64,000 nucleotides of DNA from Actinomycetospora endophytica (GTDB lineage Bacteria > Actinomycetota > Actinomycetes > Mycobacteriales > Pseudonocardiaceae), in assembly GCF_021026375.1 (NCBI RefSeq), contig NZ_JAJNDB010000001.1:992001-1056000 (forward strand). The letters are read 5' to 3'. The translations under genes were made by a program, and so were the position numbers. Positions 32,090 through 40,187 of this stretch are shown in pieces; position 1 is the stretch's first letter, and each line of letters starts with the position of its first letter. The notes beneath the pieces were generated by a model, which had not been told where the DNA came from, did no database searches, and saw only the letters and a list, made by a program, of their open reading frames with translations.

Positions 32090-34075
32090 TCAATCGACCA
32101 CCGGCAGCAGGTGCTCGGTTGCGCTGGGATGGAGCACCACGTCGCACACGCTCTGTCGTCGGCTCAGGGTGATCCGCCCGACGTCGGGTCGACGCCCTGA
32201 CGCGCGGACCACCAGTTGGTACATCCCCGGCGCCGTCGCCACGAGTCGGTAGGTGCCGTCCGCGGCGCCGTCGGTGCGGGCGGCCTGATGGCCCGCCTCG
32301 TCCACCAGGGTGAGCACGGCGTCGGGGACGGGTTCGCCGTCCTCGGAGCGCACCACCCGGCCCACCACGGTCGGGCCGATGCCGTCGGGTGGGGAGACGC
32401 CGTCGCCGTCGTGTGGGATCCCGTCGGCCGCGAGTCCGTCCTGTGGGACCCCGTCCCGCCGGAACCCGTCCTGGGACCCGCCGTCGCTTCGGACCCCGTC
32501 CTGGGACCCGCCGTCGCTTCGGACCCCGTCCTGCGAGCCGTCGTGCGGGACCCCGTCCCGCGACCCGCCGTCGTACGCCGGGGCGCGGCCGCCGGGCGCC
32601 GGTGTCAGCGCCGCCCGGGCGCTGCGGCGCCGCGCGATCCGCCCGCTGACGAGGTCGGCGATCCCCACGATCAGGGCGAGGACCACGAGCCCGACGGTGA
32701 CGACGAGCCCGGAGCTGATCGACGAGGACCAGTTCCCGTGGCTCGACGCGAGGGAGCTGAAGAAGACCGAGCCGACCGCCGAGATCCCGATCGCCGACCC
32801 GACGCGCTGCCCAGTCTGCAGCACCCCGGCCGCCGTGCCGCCCTCGCGGGCGGGCACCTCCTCGAGGGCGAGGGTCTGGTTGGGCGCGACGACGAGGCCG
32901 CTGCCGATCCCGGCGACGAGCAGCGGGCCGGCGATGGCCCAGCCCACGTTGGACGGATCCAACCGCAGCACGATGTCGGTGGCGACCAGCCCGACGACGA
33001 CCGCGAGCAGCCCGCCGACGACCAGCGGCTTGCCCATGCGCGAGATCAGCCGGCCGCCGAGCGCCGAGGACGCCGCCGACCCGAGCGCGAACGGGGTGAG
33101 GGCGAGGCCCGCCTCGAGCGGGGTGAACCCGCGGCCCTGCTGCAGGAACAGCGTGAGCACGAAGAAGATCGATGTGAAGCCCGCGAAGTAGACGAGGCCG
33201 AGCGTGGTGCCGAGCGCGTAGCTGCGGGTGCGCAACAGGCCGAAGTTGATCAGCGGGTGGCCGTGCGTCTGCTTCGCCCGCCGTTCCCATGCCACGAACA
33301 CCAGCAGGAGCAGCACCGCGACGCCGACGAGCCACCACGGCGCGGAGGACGCCTGCTGTTCGGAGAGCACCAGCGGCAGCATCAGCGAGACGACGGCGGC
33401 GCCGAGCAGGACCGCGCCGACGAGGTCCAGGGGTCGGCGCTGCCCGCCGGGGACGACGGTGTCGCGCGGCAGCAGCCGCAGCCCGAGCCCCAGGGCGACG
33501 ATGCCGATCGGGACGTTGACGTAGAACACCCAGCGCCAGCCCTCGGCGTCACCGCCGCACTGCAGCAGCAGACCGCCCGCCAGCGGGCCGACCGCGGTGG
33601 AGATGCCGATGGCCGCGCCGAACAGCCCGAACGCGCGCCCGCGCTCGCGGCCGGAGAACAGCTGCTGGATGACCCCGATGATCTGCGGATTCATCATGCC
33701 GCCGGCCACGCCCTGCAGCAGGCGCGCGACGACGAGCATCGTCGGGTTCACCGACAGCCCTGCGACCGCGCTGGTCAGGATGAACAGCGCCAGCGCGATG
33801 AGGAACATCTTCTTGCGGCCGCGGTCGTCGCCGAGCCGACCGGACGCGACGAGGACCAGGCCGAACGTCAGCGCGTACCCCGAGACCACCCAGGACAGCT
33901 CGGCCGACGACGCACCGAGGCTGCGCTGCATCGGCGGGAGCGCGACGTTGACGATGCTGACGTCGAGCAGGGTCATGAACCCCGCGACGAGGCACACCAC
34001 CAGGGCGCGCCAGCGGTTCGGGTCGGGCTGATCCGGCGGCTGCGCCGGGGCGGCGGGCTGGTCGCGGGCGGTCAC
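32090..34075 (-). CDS. DHA2-type MFS drug transporter with C-terminal carboxypeptidase-regulatory-like domain
   Basis: A 661-residue protein. The first about 500 residues are a 14-segment MFS exporter (LDVSIVNVALPPMQRSL is the DHA2 signature; GRLGDDRGRKKMF the loop 2-3 motif; GVAGGMMNPQIIGVIQQ). After a basic segment comes a repetitive linker of DGGSQDGVRS units, coded by nearly identical 30-bp repeats around 32470-32530. It ends in a beta-sandwich resembling carboxypeptidase-regulatory/CNA-B domains (VVGRVVRSEDGEPVPDAVLTL, DGTYRLVATAPGMYQLVVRA). The tail should be cytoplasmic after 14 segments. Multidrug or metabolite export is likely; the fusion is unusual. Confidence 0.85.
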   Translation of the reverse strand: MTARDQPAAPAQPPDQPDPNRWRALVVCLVAGFMTLLDVSIVNVALPPMQRSLGASSAELSWVVSGYALTFGLVLVASGRLGDDRGRKKMFLIALALFILTSAVAGLSVNPTMLVVARLLQGVAGGMMNPQIIGVIQQLFSGRERGRAFGLFGAAIGISTAVGPLAGGLLLQCGGDAEGWRWVFYVNVPIGIVALGLGLRLLPRDTVVPGGQRRPLDLVGAVLLGAAVVSLMLPLVLSEQQASSAPWWLVGVAVLLLLVFVAWERRAKQTHGHPLINFGLLRTRSYALGTTLGLVYFAGFTSIFFVLTLFLQQGRGFTPLEAGLALTPFALGSAASSALGGRLISRMGKPLVVGGLLAVVVGLVATDIVLRLDPSNVGWAIAGPLLVAGIGSGLVVAPNQTLALEEVPAREGGTAAGVLQTGQRVGSAIGISAVGSVFFSSLASSHGNWSSSISSGLVVTVGLVVLALIVGIADLVSGRIARRRSARAALTPAPGGRAPAYDGGSRDGVPHDGSQDGVRSDGGSQDGVRSDGGSQDGFRRDGVPQDGLAADGIPHDGDGVSPPDGIGPTVVGRVVRSEDGEPVPDAVLTLVDEAGHQAARTDGAADGTYRLVATAPGMYQLVVRASGRRPDVGRITLSRRQSVCDVVLHPSATEHLLPVVD

Positions 34076-34164
34076 GCACGTCAGGATGCCCCCGCCGCCG
34101 GTGCCCAAGCACCCCGGAGCCAGGCCGATCCGACGAACGCGTCACGAGGAGGTGCACCGCCCGC

Positions 34165-34545
34165 GTGGAGGTGCTCAGCAGCAGGATCCTCATCCGTCCC
34201 CGCGACCCCGAGGCGGCGTGGGCGTTCTACGGGGGCACCCTCGGGCTCGCGGTCGCGCGCGAGTTCCCCGGGGGTGTCGTCTACTTCCTCGGGACCGGCT
34301 ACCTCGAGGTCTCGGGGACGTCCTCGGACGCTCCGGTCGGCCCCGACGCGGTGTGGGTGCAGGTCCGCGACGTCGCGGCGACCGAGGCCGAGCTGCGCGC
34401 GGCCGGGGTGTCGGTCACCCGCAGCACCCGCACCGAGCCGTGGGGCCTGATCGAGTGCTGGATCGCGGACCCGGACGGCCGCGCGATCGTGCTGGTCGAG
34501 ATCCCTCCGGACCATCCGATCCGGAAGGACCTCCGGCCCAGGTGA
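34165..34545 (+). CDS. VOC (glyoxalase/bleomycin-resistance) family protein
   Basis: A 126-residue single VOC module: ILIRPRDPEAAWAFYGGTLGL, VWVQVRDVAATEAELRAAGV, and ECWIADPDGRAIVLVEIP with a metal Glu in VEIP. It may be a lyase, dioxygenase or binding protein. The GTG lies 90 bp from the divergent MFS gene. The TGA stop lies in a perfect palindrome with the stop of the converging gene. Confidence 0.85.
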   Translation: MEVLSSRILIRPRDPEAAWAFYGGTLGLAVAREFPGGVVYFLGTGYLEVSGTSSDAPVGPDAVWVQVRDVAATEAELRAAGVSVTRSTRTEPWGLIECWIADPDGRAIVLVEIPPDHPIRKDLRPR

Positions 34546-34581
34546 ACGAATGTGGTCGCCAGGACGACCACATTCGTTCAC
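34542..34581. terminator. Bidirectional hairpin containing both stop codons
   Basis: Perfect 17-bp arms GTGAACGAATGTGGTCG and CGACCACATTCGTTCAC with loop CCAGGA. The TGA of the VOC gene (34543-34545) and the TCA of the converging LLM gene (34578-34580) are inside the arms. Confidence 0.85.
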
Positions 34582-35495
34582 ATGAGCGAGCGTGCGAGCT
34601 CTTCCAGCGCCGGGCGCGGGTCGTCGAACGGGGAGTCGCCGAGGGCCTGGACGAGCACGTGGTCGGCGCCGGCGTCGAGGTGGGCGTGCAGGCTCGCCGC
34701 GGCGGTCTTCCCGTCCCCGATACCGACGAGCGCGCGGGCCAGCCGCTCGGAGCCGCCGCGGACCAGGTCGGACTCCTCGAATCCCTGGCGCAGCCACGAG
34801 TTCCGGTAGTTGGGGAGCCCTGAGTAGATCTCGAGGTGGTTGTGGGCGCGGCGCAGCGCGTCCTCCTCGGTCGAGCCGTTCACCCCGGTGAGCGCCACGG
34901 CCTGCTCCGGGACCACCCACTTGTCCGGCCCGAGCGCGTCCCGGGTGACCCGGGTCTGCTGCGGGAGCACGAGGTACGGGTGCGCGCCGTCGGCCGCCGA
35001 CCCGGAGAGCTCGATCATCTTCGGTCCGAGCGCGGCCAGCAGGCGGGTCGGTCGCGCGCCGGGCTCGACGGTCTCCGACAGCGCGTCCATGCGCTCCAGG
35101 TAGTCGCGGGTCGTCGCCAGCGGCTTGGAGTAGGTGCCGCCGCGGCCACGCTCGACCAGCGGGCCGTGGCTGATGCCGAGCCCGAACACGAAGCGGCCGG
35201 GGTGCAGCGAGGTGAGGGTCCGGGCCCCGGACTCGGCGGCGATCGGGTCGCGCGCGTGGATGTTCGCGATGCCGGTCCCGACGACGAGGCGCTCGGTCGC
35301 GTTCAGGAACGCCCCGGCCTGCGTCAGGGTCTCCTTGCCGTAGGCCTCGCCGTAGAACAGCGACCCGTAGCCCATCTGCTCGATGTCCCGGGCGACCTCG
35401 CAGGCCGCGCCCATCGTCCAGGAGTCGCTGGACCACCAGACGCCGATGCGGGAGGGGAAGTCGACGGTCGGCCGGGTTCCTTCGGTGGTGCTCAT
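34578..35495 (-). CDS. LLM-class F420-dependent oxidoreductase
   Basis: A 305-residue luciferase-like flavoenzyme: IGVWWSSDSWTMG, IEQMGYGSLFYGE, ERLVVGTGIANIHARDP, LTSLHPGRFVFGLGISHGPLVE and AGADHVLVQAL. This matches the probable-F420 LLM families of actinobacteria. It lies 11 bp downstream of the merR gene on the same strand, so it is likely co-transcribed with its regulator. Substrate unknown. Confidence 0.88.
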   Translation of the reverse strand: MSTTEGTRPTVDFPSRIGVWWSSDSWTMGAACEVARDIEQMGYGSLFYGEAYGKETLTQAGAFLNATERLVVGTGIANIHARDPIAAESGARTLTSLHPGRFVFGLGISHGPLVERGRGGTYSKPLATTRDYLERMDALSETVEPGARPTRLLAALGPKMIELSGSAADGAHPYLVLPQQTRVTRDALGPDKWVVPEQAVALTGVNGSTEEDALRRAHNHLEIYSGLPNYRNSWLRQGFEESDLVRGGSERLARALVGIGDGKTAAASLHAHLDAGADHVLVQALGDSPFDDPRPALEELARSLM

Positions 35496-35506
35496 GATCC
35501 CCGACG

Positions 35507-36166
35507 CTAATCCCCGGTGTCGGCACCCGCCCGTCCGCCGAGGAGCTGGACCGAGCAGTGCTCCTGGGCGAGGCGGCGCAGGGCCGCGAGCAGGGTGTCC
35601 CCGAGGACGGTCCCGACGACGGCGCCCTCGACGGTCCGCGCGCGGTCGCCCCGCTCGACGACGGCGGCCACCTCACGGCGCGCGACGCCCTCCATGGCCT
35701 CGGCGTAGAGCCCGAGCTGGCGGGCCAGGTCGTCGTCGCCGAGGCGGGTGTACGTGGCAATCACCCCGACGGCGGTGCTCCAGGCCGGGTTCGCCGGCGA
35801 GACCGCCCAGCCGCGGTCGGCCACCAGGTCCGCCAGCGCCTGCTCCGCGCCCGCGCGGGCCTCGTCGTCGGGGTCGGCGTCCTCGGCGTGCCGCGGTGTG
35901 GTCGTCGCCTGGGCCCGCCCGAGGGCCTCGTGCAGCGGCACCTCGGGGTCGTCGACCGCCGCGAGCACCCCCCGCGTGGCGGCCACCGACAGCCCGCCGA
36001 CGTCGATCAGGGCCCGCACCATCCGCAGCCGCCGGACGTGGCCGTCGTCGTACGCGGCCTGGTTCGGGCCGGTCCGCTCACCGGGCGGGAGCAGGCCCTC
36101 CCGCAGGTAGTACTTGATCGACGCGACGCTCACGCCGCTGCGCCGGCTCAGCTCGCCGACCCTCAT
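35507..36166 (-). CDS. MerR family transcriptional regulator
   Basis: A 219-residue regulator. The N-terminal winged helix is MRVGELSRRSGVSVASIKYYLREGLLPPGE; the effector part is all helical, without the Cys pattern of metal sensors. The absence of metal ligands suggests an organic inducer. It is divergent to the DUF4188 gene with a long perfect palindrome between them, and it heads the transcript with the LLM gene. Confidence 0.9.
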   Translation of the reverse strand: MRVGELSRRSGVSVASIKYYLREGLLPPGERTGPNQAAYDDGHVRRLRMVRALIDVGGLSVAATRGVLAAVDDPEVPLHEALGRAQATTTPRHAEDADPDDEARAGAEQALADLVADRGWAVSPANPAWSTAVGVIATYTRLGDDDLARQLGLYAEAMEGVARREVAAVVERGDRARTVEGAVVGTVLGDTLLAALRRLAQEHCSVQLLGGRAGADTGD

Positions 36167-36194
36167 CCGCGCTCCCCTCTCGACATCCTCCTGC

Positions 36195-36235
36195 GGATAG
36201 TAGTACTGTCCGCTTATCGGACAGTACAGCTATCC
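36195..36235. promoter_or_regulatory. Large palindromic operator between merR and DUF4188
   Basis: Inner arms GTACTGTCCG (36203-36212) and CGGACAGTAC (36218-36227) around CTTAT; outer arms GGATAG (36195-36200) and CTATCC (36230-36235). MerR regulators bind such dyads inside a promoter with a long spacer, so this is the likely site for the neighbouring MerR, controlling both directions. Confidence 0.7.
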
Positions 36236-36260
36236 ATAACTGGTCTCCCGGAGGTCGAAC

Positions 36261-36773
36261 ATGAGCCCTTACGTGCGCCGTAGCGCGGAGATCGAGGGCG
36301 ACTTCGTCGTGTTCGTCATCGGCACCCACATCAACCGCTGGCGGGACGTCCGCGCCTGGCTGCCGGTGGCACGGGCCATGCCGCGGATGATCCGTGAGCT
36401 CGAAGCTGACCCCTCGCTGGGGCTGCTCAAGGCCTACGGCGGCTGGCTGTTCGGCGGCCCGGCCTACATCCAGTACTGGCGCTCGTACGAGCAGCTGACC
36501 GCCTACGCGCGGAGCGGCGACGCCGAGCACCTCCCGGCCTGGCGGGCGTTCAACCGCGCCGCCCGCCGCTACCCGGACTCCGTCGGGATCTTCCACGAGA
36601 CCTACCGGGTGTCGGCGGGGCAGTGGGAGACGATCTACGGCGCGATGCCCGAGATCGGCCTGCTCGGGGCGAGCCGCGGCGCCGACCTGCGCCGCGGCAG
36701 CACCTCGGCGTCGCGGATGGGCACCTTGTCCGAGTCGGCGGACATCGCCCCGGTGGCGGCGCCTGTCCCGTGA
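36261..36773 (+). CDS. DUF4188 family protein
   Basis: A 170-residue protein with dimeric alpha/beta-barrel (monooxygenase-like) features: FVVFVIGTHINRWRDVRAWLPVARAMPRMIREL, LLKAYGGWLFGGPAYIQYWRS, and RYPDSVGIFHETYRV. DUF4188 proteins may be heme- or substrate-binding oxygenases, but none is well studied. GGAGG precedes the ATG. Control by the divergent MerR is likely. Confidence 0.85.
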   Translation: MSPYVRRSAEIEGDFVVFVIGTHINRWRDVRAWLPVARAMPRMIRELEADPSLGLLKAYGGWLFGGPAYIQYWRSYEQLTAYARSGDAEHLPAWRAFNRAARRYPDSVGIFHETYRVSAGQWETIYGAMPEIGLLGASRGADLRRGSTSASRMGTLSESADIAPVAAPVP

Positions 36774-36820
36774 GTGGCGGACCTGCGGGGCTGGCGGGCG
36801 CGGCGGGCCTGCGGAAAGGA

Positions 36821-36868
36821 ACGAACGGCACTTTGGTCACCTTCGAAGGTGACGAAAGTGCCGTTCGT
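36821..36868. terminator. Long hairpin with 23-bp arms
   Basis: Arms beginning ACGAACGGCACTTTGGTCAC (36821-36843) and ending AGTGCCGTTCGT (36846-36868) pair with one mismatch and a 2-nt loop. It follows the DUF4188 gene. Shares the ACGAACG edge with the next hairpin. Confidence 0.75.
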
Positions 36869-36940
36869 GCCCTTCGGGGCTACCCCGGGCGGGCGCGGCG
36901 GGCGAGCGGGCGGCCGGCCGGCCACCGCTCCGCCCCGCAC

Positions 36941-36993
36941 GGGACGAACGACTCGTTCGTCGCGATAGGCGCCACGAACGAGTCGTTCGTCCC
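36941..36993. terminator. Long hairpin with 20-bp arms
   Basis: Arms GGGACGAACGACTCGTTCGT (36941-36960) and its perfect complement (36974-36993) with a 13-nt loop. Each arm is itself a palindrome (ACGAACGA-C-TCGTTCGT). It lies 20 bp past the stop of the acyl-CoA dehydrogenase gene reading leftward. Confidence 0.8.
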
Positions 36994-37012
36994 AGAGGGC
37001 GGGAGCCGGGAG

Positions 37013-38152
37013 CTACAGGCCGAGCCGGCGCGCGATGAGCATCTTCTGCACCTCGCTCGTGCCCTCACCGATCTCGAGGATCTTCGAGTCGCGGTAGTGG
37101 CGGGCCACCGGGTACTCGTTCATGAAGCCGTAGCCGCCGAAGATCTGGGTGGCGTCGCGGGCGTTGTCCATCGCGGCGTTGCTCGAGAGCAGCTTCGCGA
37201 TCGCCGCCTCCTTGGTGAACGACTTCCCGGCGGCCATCTTCTCGGCGGCGTCGTGCCAGGCCAGCCGGGCGGCGACGGTCCGGGACTCCATCTCGGCGAT
37301 CTTGAACTGGATCGCCTGATAGGTCCCGATGGCCGCGCCGAACGCCTGACGCTCGTGGGCGTAGCGCACCGACTCGTCCACACAGCCCTGGGCCGCGCCG
37401 GTGGCCAGGGCCGCGATCGCGACCCGGCCCTCGTCCAGGATCGACAGGAACTGGCCGTACCCCTTGCCGCGCTGCCCGACGAGGTTCTCCTCCGGGACAC
37501 GGCAGTCGGAGAACGCGAGCTCGTGGGTGTCCGAGGCGTTCCAGCCGACCTTCGAGTAGCTCGGCGCGACGGTGAAGCCCGCCGTTCCCGAAGGCACCAG
37601 GATGGCGCTGATCTCCCGCTTGTCCCCGGACCGCCCGGTGACCGCCGTGACAGTGACGTGCGAGGTGATCCGCGTGCCGGAGTTGGTGATGAACGCCTTC
37701 GAGCCGTTGATCACCCAGCCGCCGCCGTCCTGGGTCGCGGTCGTCCGAGTGGCCCCCGCGTCGGACCCGCCGCCGGCCTCGGTCAGGCCGAACCCGCCGA
37801 GCGCCTTCCCCGCCGCGAGGTCCGGGAGCCAGCGCTGCTTCTGCTCGTCGGACCCGAACCGCTGGATCGGCATGATCCCGAGCGAGACGCCGGCCTCGAG
37901 GGTGATCGCCACCGACTGGTCGACCTGCCCGAGTTCCTCCAGCGCGACGCACAGCGCGACGTAGTCCCCGCCCATCCCGCCGTACTCCTCGGGCACCGGC
38001 AGGCCGAACAGGCCCATCTCGCCCATGGTGGCGACGAGGTCGTACGGGAACTCCTCGCGGATGTAGTAGTCCGCGATCGCCGGCGCGACCTCCTTCTGCG
38101 CGAAGTCCTCGACCGTCGCGCGCAGGGCCTCGTGCTCTTCCGACAACTGCAT
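37013..38152 (-). CDS. Acyl-CoA dehydrogenase (isovaleryl/FadE19-like)
   Basis: A 379-residue flavoenzyme that introduces an alpha-beta double bond in acyl-CoA and feeds electrons to ETF. Motifs: LPVPEEYGGMGGDYVALC, GFGLTEAGGGSDAGA, KAFITNSGTRI, QAFGAAIGTYQAIQFKIAEM and the C-terminal QIFGGYGFMNEYPVARHYRDSKI with EGTSEVQ. Position behind accD-accA matches mycobacterial fadE19, linked to leucine/isovalerate breakdown. The ATG at 38152 is preferred over a GTG 6 nt earlier because GGAG is spaced correctly only for the ATG. Confidence 0.9.
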   Translation of the reverse strand: MQLSEEHEALRATVEDFAQKEVAPAIADYYIREEFPYDLVATMGEMGLFGLPVPEEYGGMGGDYVALCVALEELGQVDQSVAITLEAGVSLGIMPIQRFGSDEQKQRWLPDLAAGKALGGFGLTEAGGGSDAGATRTTATQDGGGWVINGSKAFITNSGTRITSHVTVTAVTGRSGDKREISAILVPSGTAGFTVAPSYSKVGWNASDTHELAFSDCRVPEENLVGQRGKGYGQFLSILDEGRVAIAALATGAAQGCVDESVRYAHERQAFGAAIGTYQAIQFKIAEMESRTVAARLAWHDAAEKMAAGKSFTKEAAIAKLLSSNAAMDNARDATQIFGGYGFMNEYPVARHYRDSKILEIGEGTSEVQKMLIARRLGL

Positions 38153-38154
38153 GA

Positions 38155-40179
38155 TCACTTCTCCGGTTCGGGCGTGACGGTGACGAGGGGGGCGTCGAGC
38201 GCGACGGTGGCCCCGGCCTTGGCGGGCAGGTCCGTGACGACGCCGGCCACCGGCGCGGTGAGCACGTGCTCCATCTTCATGGCCTCGACGACGACGAGGC
38301 GCTGACCGGCGTCGACCTGCTGGTCCAGTTCCACCTCGACGACGGTGACGGTGCCGGGCATCGGGCTGGTGACGGCGCCGTCGCCGGGTCCGGCGCTGCC
38401 TGCCGCGGCGAGCCGGGTCTGCTCGCGCAGTGCCCAGGCCGCGCCGTCGCGGGCGAGCCAGGCGATGCCGTCGGGGGTGGTGGCGGTGCGGTAGCGCCGG
38501 GTGACGCCGTCGAGGGTGACGACGAGGCCGGTCGCGTCGCGGTGCGCGGAGGCGGGCAGGCGCTCGGCAGCATCGATGGTCGAGCTTCGCTGCGCCGCGT
38601 CTCCGGCATCCAGGGCGACGGTCGCGTCGTCGGCGCGACCCCGGACGGCGACGTCGATCGGCTCGGGCTTCTCGACGCCGACCGGGACGAGCGTCCAGCG
38701 CGCCGGCGCGGGCTCGCCGCCCAACCGCCAGCCGCCGAGCCGACCGAACGGGTCACCCGACTCACCCGCGTCGGGCAGGCGCAACAGGCCGGCGAGGGCG
38801 GCGGCGACCACGACGTCGTCGGGCACCCGCGGATCCGGCGGCGACAGCCGGCCGATGAGGCCGGTGTCGAGGCGACCGGCGCGGACGTCGTCGTCGGCGA
38901 GCAGCGTCCGCAGCCAGGCGAGGTTGGTGCCGACGCCGAGCACGGTGGTCGCGGCGAGGGCGGCGTCGAGCCGGTCGAGCGCGGCGGCGCGGTCGGGGCC
39001 GTGCGCGATGATCTTGGCGAGCATCGGGTCGTAGGCGCTGCCGACCTCGGAGCCCTCGACGACGCCCGCGTCCACCCGGGCGTGCGCCGGCCACTCCAAC
39101 CCGAGGATCCGTCCGCCGGTGGGTAGGAAGCCGCGCGCGGGGTCCTCGGCGTAGAGGCGGATCTCGACCGCGTGGCCCTCGAGCGTGATCTCGTCCTGGC
39201 CGTACCCGAGCGCCTCGCCCGCGGCCACGCGCAGCTGCTCGGCGACCAGGTCGATCCGGGCGCCCCTGACCCGGACGACCTCCTCGGTGACCGGGTGCTC
39301 GACCTGCAGCCGGGTGTTCATCTCGAGGAAGTAGAACTCGCTCGCGTCGGCGTTCGTGACGAACTCGACGGTGCCCGCGCCGACGTACCCGCAGGCCTTC
39401 GCCGCGTCGACCGCGGCCTGCCCCATCGCGTCGCGCTGCTTCTCGTCCAGCACCGCCGAGGGGGCCTCCTCGACGACCTTCTGGTGGCGTCGCTGCAGCG
39501 AGCACTCCCGCTCGCCGAGGTGCACGACGGCGCCGTGCGCGTCGGCGAGGACCTGGATCTCGACGTGGCGCGGGTCGGTGACGTAGCGCTCGAGCAGCAG
39601 CGTGTCGTCGCCGAACGATCCGCGGGCCTCGCGGCGGGCGGCGGCGATGGCGTCGGCCAGGTCGGCGTCGCGGGTGACGACGTGCATCCCCTTGCCGCCC
39701 CCGCCCGCGCTGGGCTTGAGCATCACCGGGAAGCCGACCTCGCGGGCGGCATCGGCGAGCTCGGCGTCGGTGAGGCCCTTCTCGTGCGAGCCGGGCACGA
39801 GCGGCACTCCCGCCGGAGCGACGGCGGCCTTCGCGGAGATCTTGTCGCCCATCATCTCGATCGCGGCGGCGGGCGGGCCGACCCAGGTCAGGCCCGCGTC
39901 GGTCACCGCACGGGCGAACGCCGCGTTCTCGGCGAGGAAGCCGTAGCCGGGGTGGACGGCCTCGGCGCCGGCCCGCAGTCCGGCCTCGACGATGGCCGCA
40001 CCGTCGAGGTAGTCGTCGACGCGCACGGCGACGTCGGCGGCCTGCGGCCCGACCACATGCGGCGCGCCCGCGTCGGCGTCGGTGTACACCGCGACGCTGC
40101 GCAGGCCCCGCGCGCGCAGGGTCGACGCGATGCGGACCGCGATCTCGCCACGGTTGGCGATCAGCACGCTGGAGAACAC
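38155..40179 (-). CDS. Acyl-CoA carboxylase alpha subunit (biotin carboxylase plus BCCP)
   Basis: A 674-residue biotin enzyme of the AccA1/methylcrotonyl-CoA carboxylase type. Biotin carboxylase domain: VLIANRGEIAVRI, VHPGYGFLAENAAFARA, KPSAGGGGKGMHVV (ATP-grasp loop), RRHQKVVEEAPS and EFYFLEMNTRLQVEHPVTEEV. A linker with an insert follows, then the biotinyl domain with VVEAMKMEHVL (Lys acceptor). GAGGAG stands just before the GTG start, 8 bp after the accD stop. Works with the beta subunit on short branched acyl-CoA. Confidence 0.92.
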   Translation of the reverse strand: MFSSVLIANRGEIAVRIASTLRARGLRSVAVYTDADAGAPHVVGPQAADVAVRVDDYLDGAAIVEAGLRAGAEAVHPGYGFLAENAAFARAVTDAGLTWVGPPAAAIEMMGDKISAKAAVAPAGVPLVPGSHEKGLTDAELADAAREVGFPVMLKPSAGGGGKGMHVVTRDADLADAIAAARREARGSFGDDTLLLERYVTDPRHVEIQVLADAHGAVVHLGERECSLQRRHQKVVEEAPSAVLDEKQRDAMGQAAVDAAKACGYVGAGTVEFVTNADASEFYFLEMNTRLQVEHPVTEEVVRVRGARIDLVAEQLRVAAGEALGYGQDEITLEGHAVEIRLYAEDPARGFLPTGGRILGLEWPAHARVDAGVVEGSEVGSAYDPMLAKIIAHGPDRAAALDRLDAALAATTVLGVGTNLAWLRTLLADDDVRAGRLDTGLIGRLSPPDPRVPDDVVVAAALAGLLRLPDAGESGDPFGRLGGWRLGGEPAPARWTLVPVGVEKPEPIDVAVRGRADDATVALDAGDAAQRSSTIDAAERLPASAHRDATGLVVTLDGVTRRYRTATTPDGIAWLARDGAAWALREQTRLAAAGSAGPGDGAVTSPMPGTVTVVEVELDQQVDAGQRLVVVEAMKMEHVLTAPVAGVVTDLPAKAGATVALDAPLVTVTPEPEK

Positions 40180-40187
40180 GGTGCTCC

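Noticed and set aside
32470-32540. Tandem 30-bp DNA repeat as an intergenic regulatory repeat
   Set aside because: It lies in frame inside the MFS gene and encodes the DGGSQDGVRS linker.
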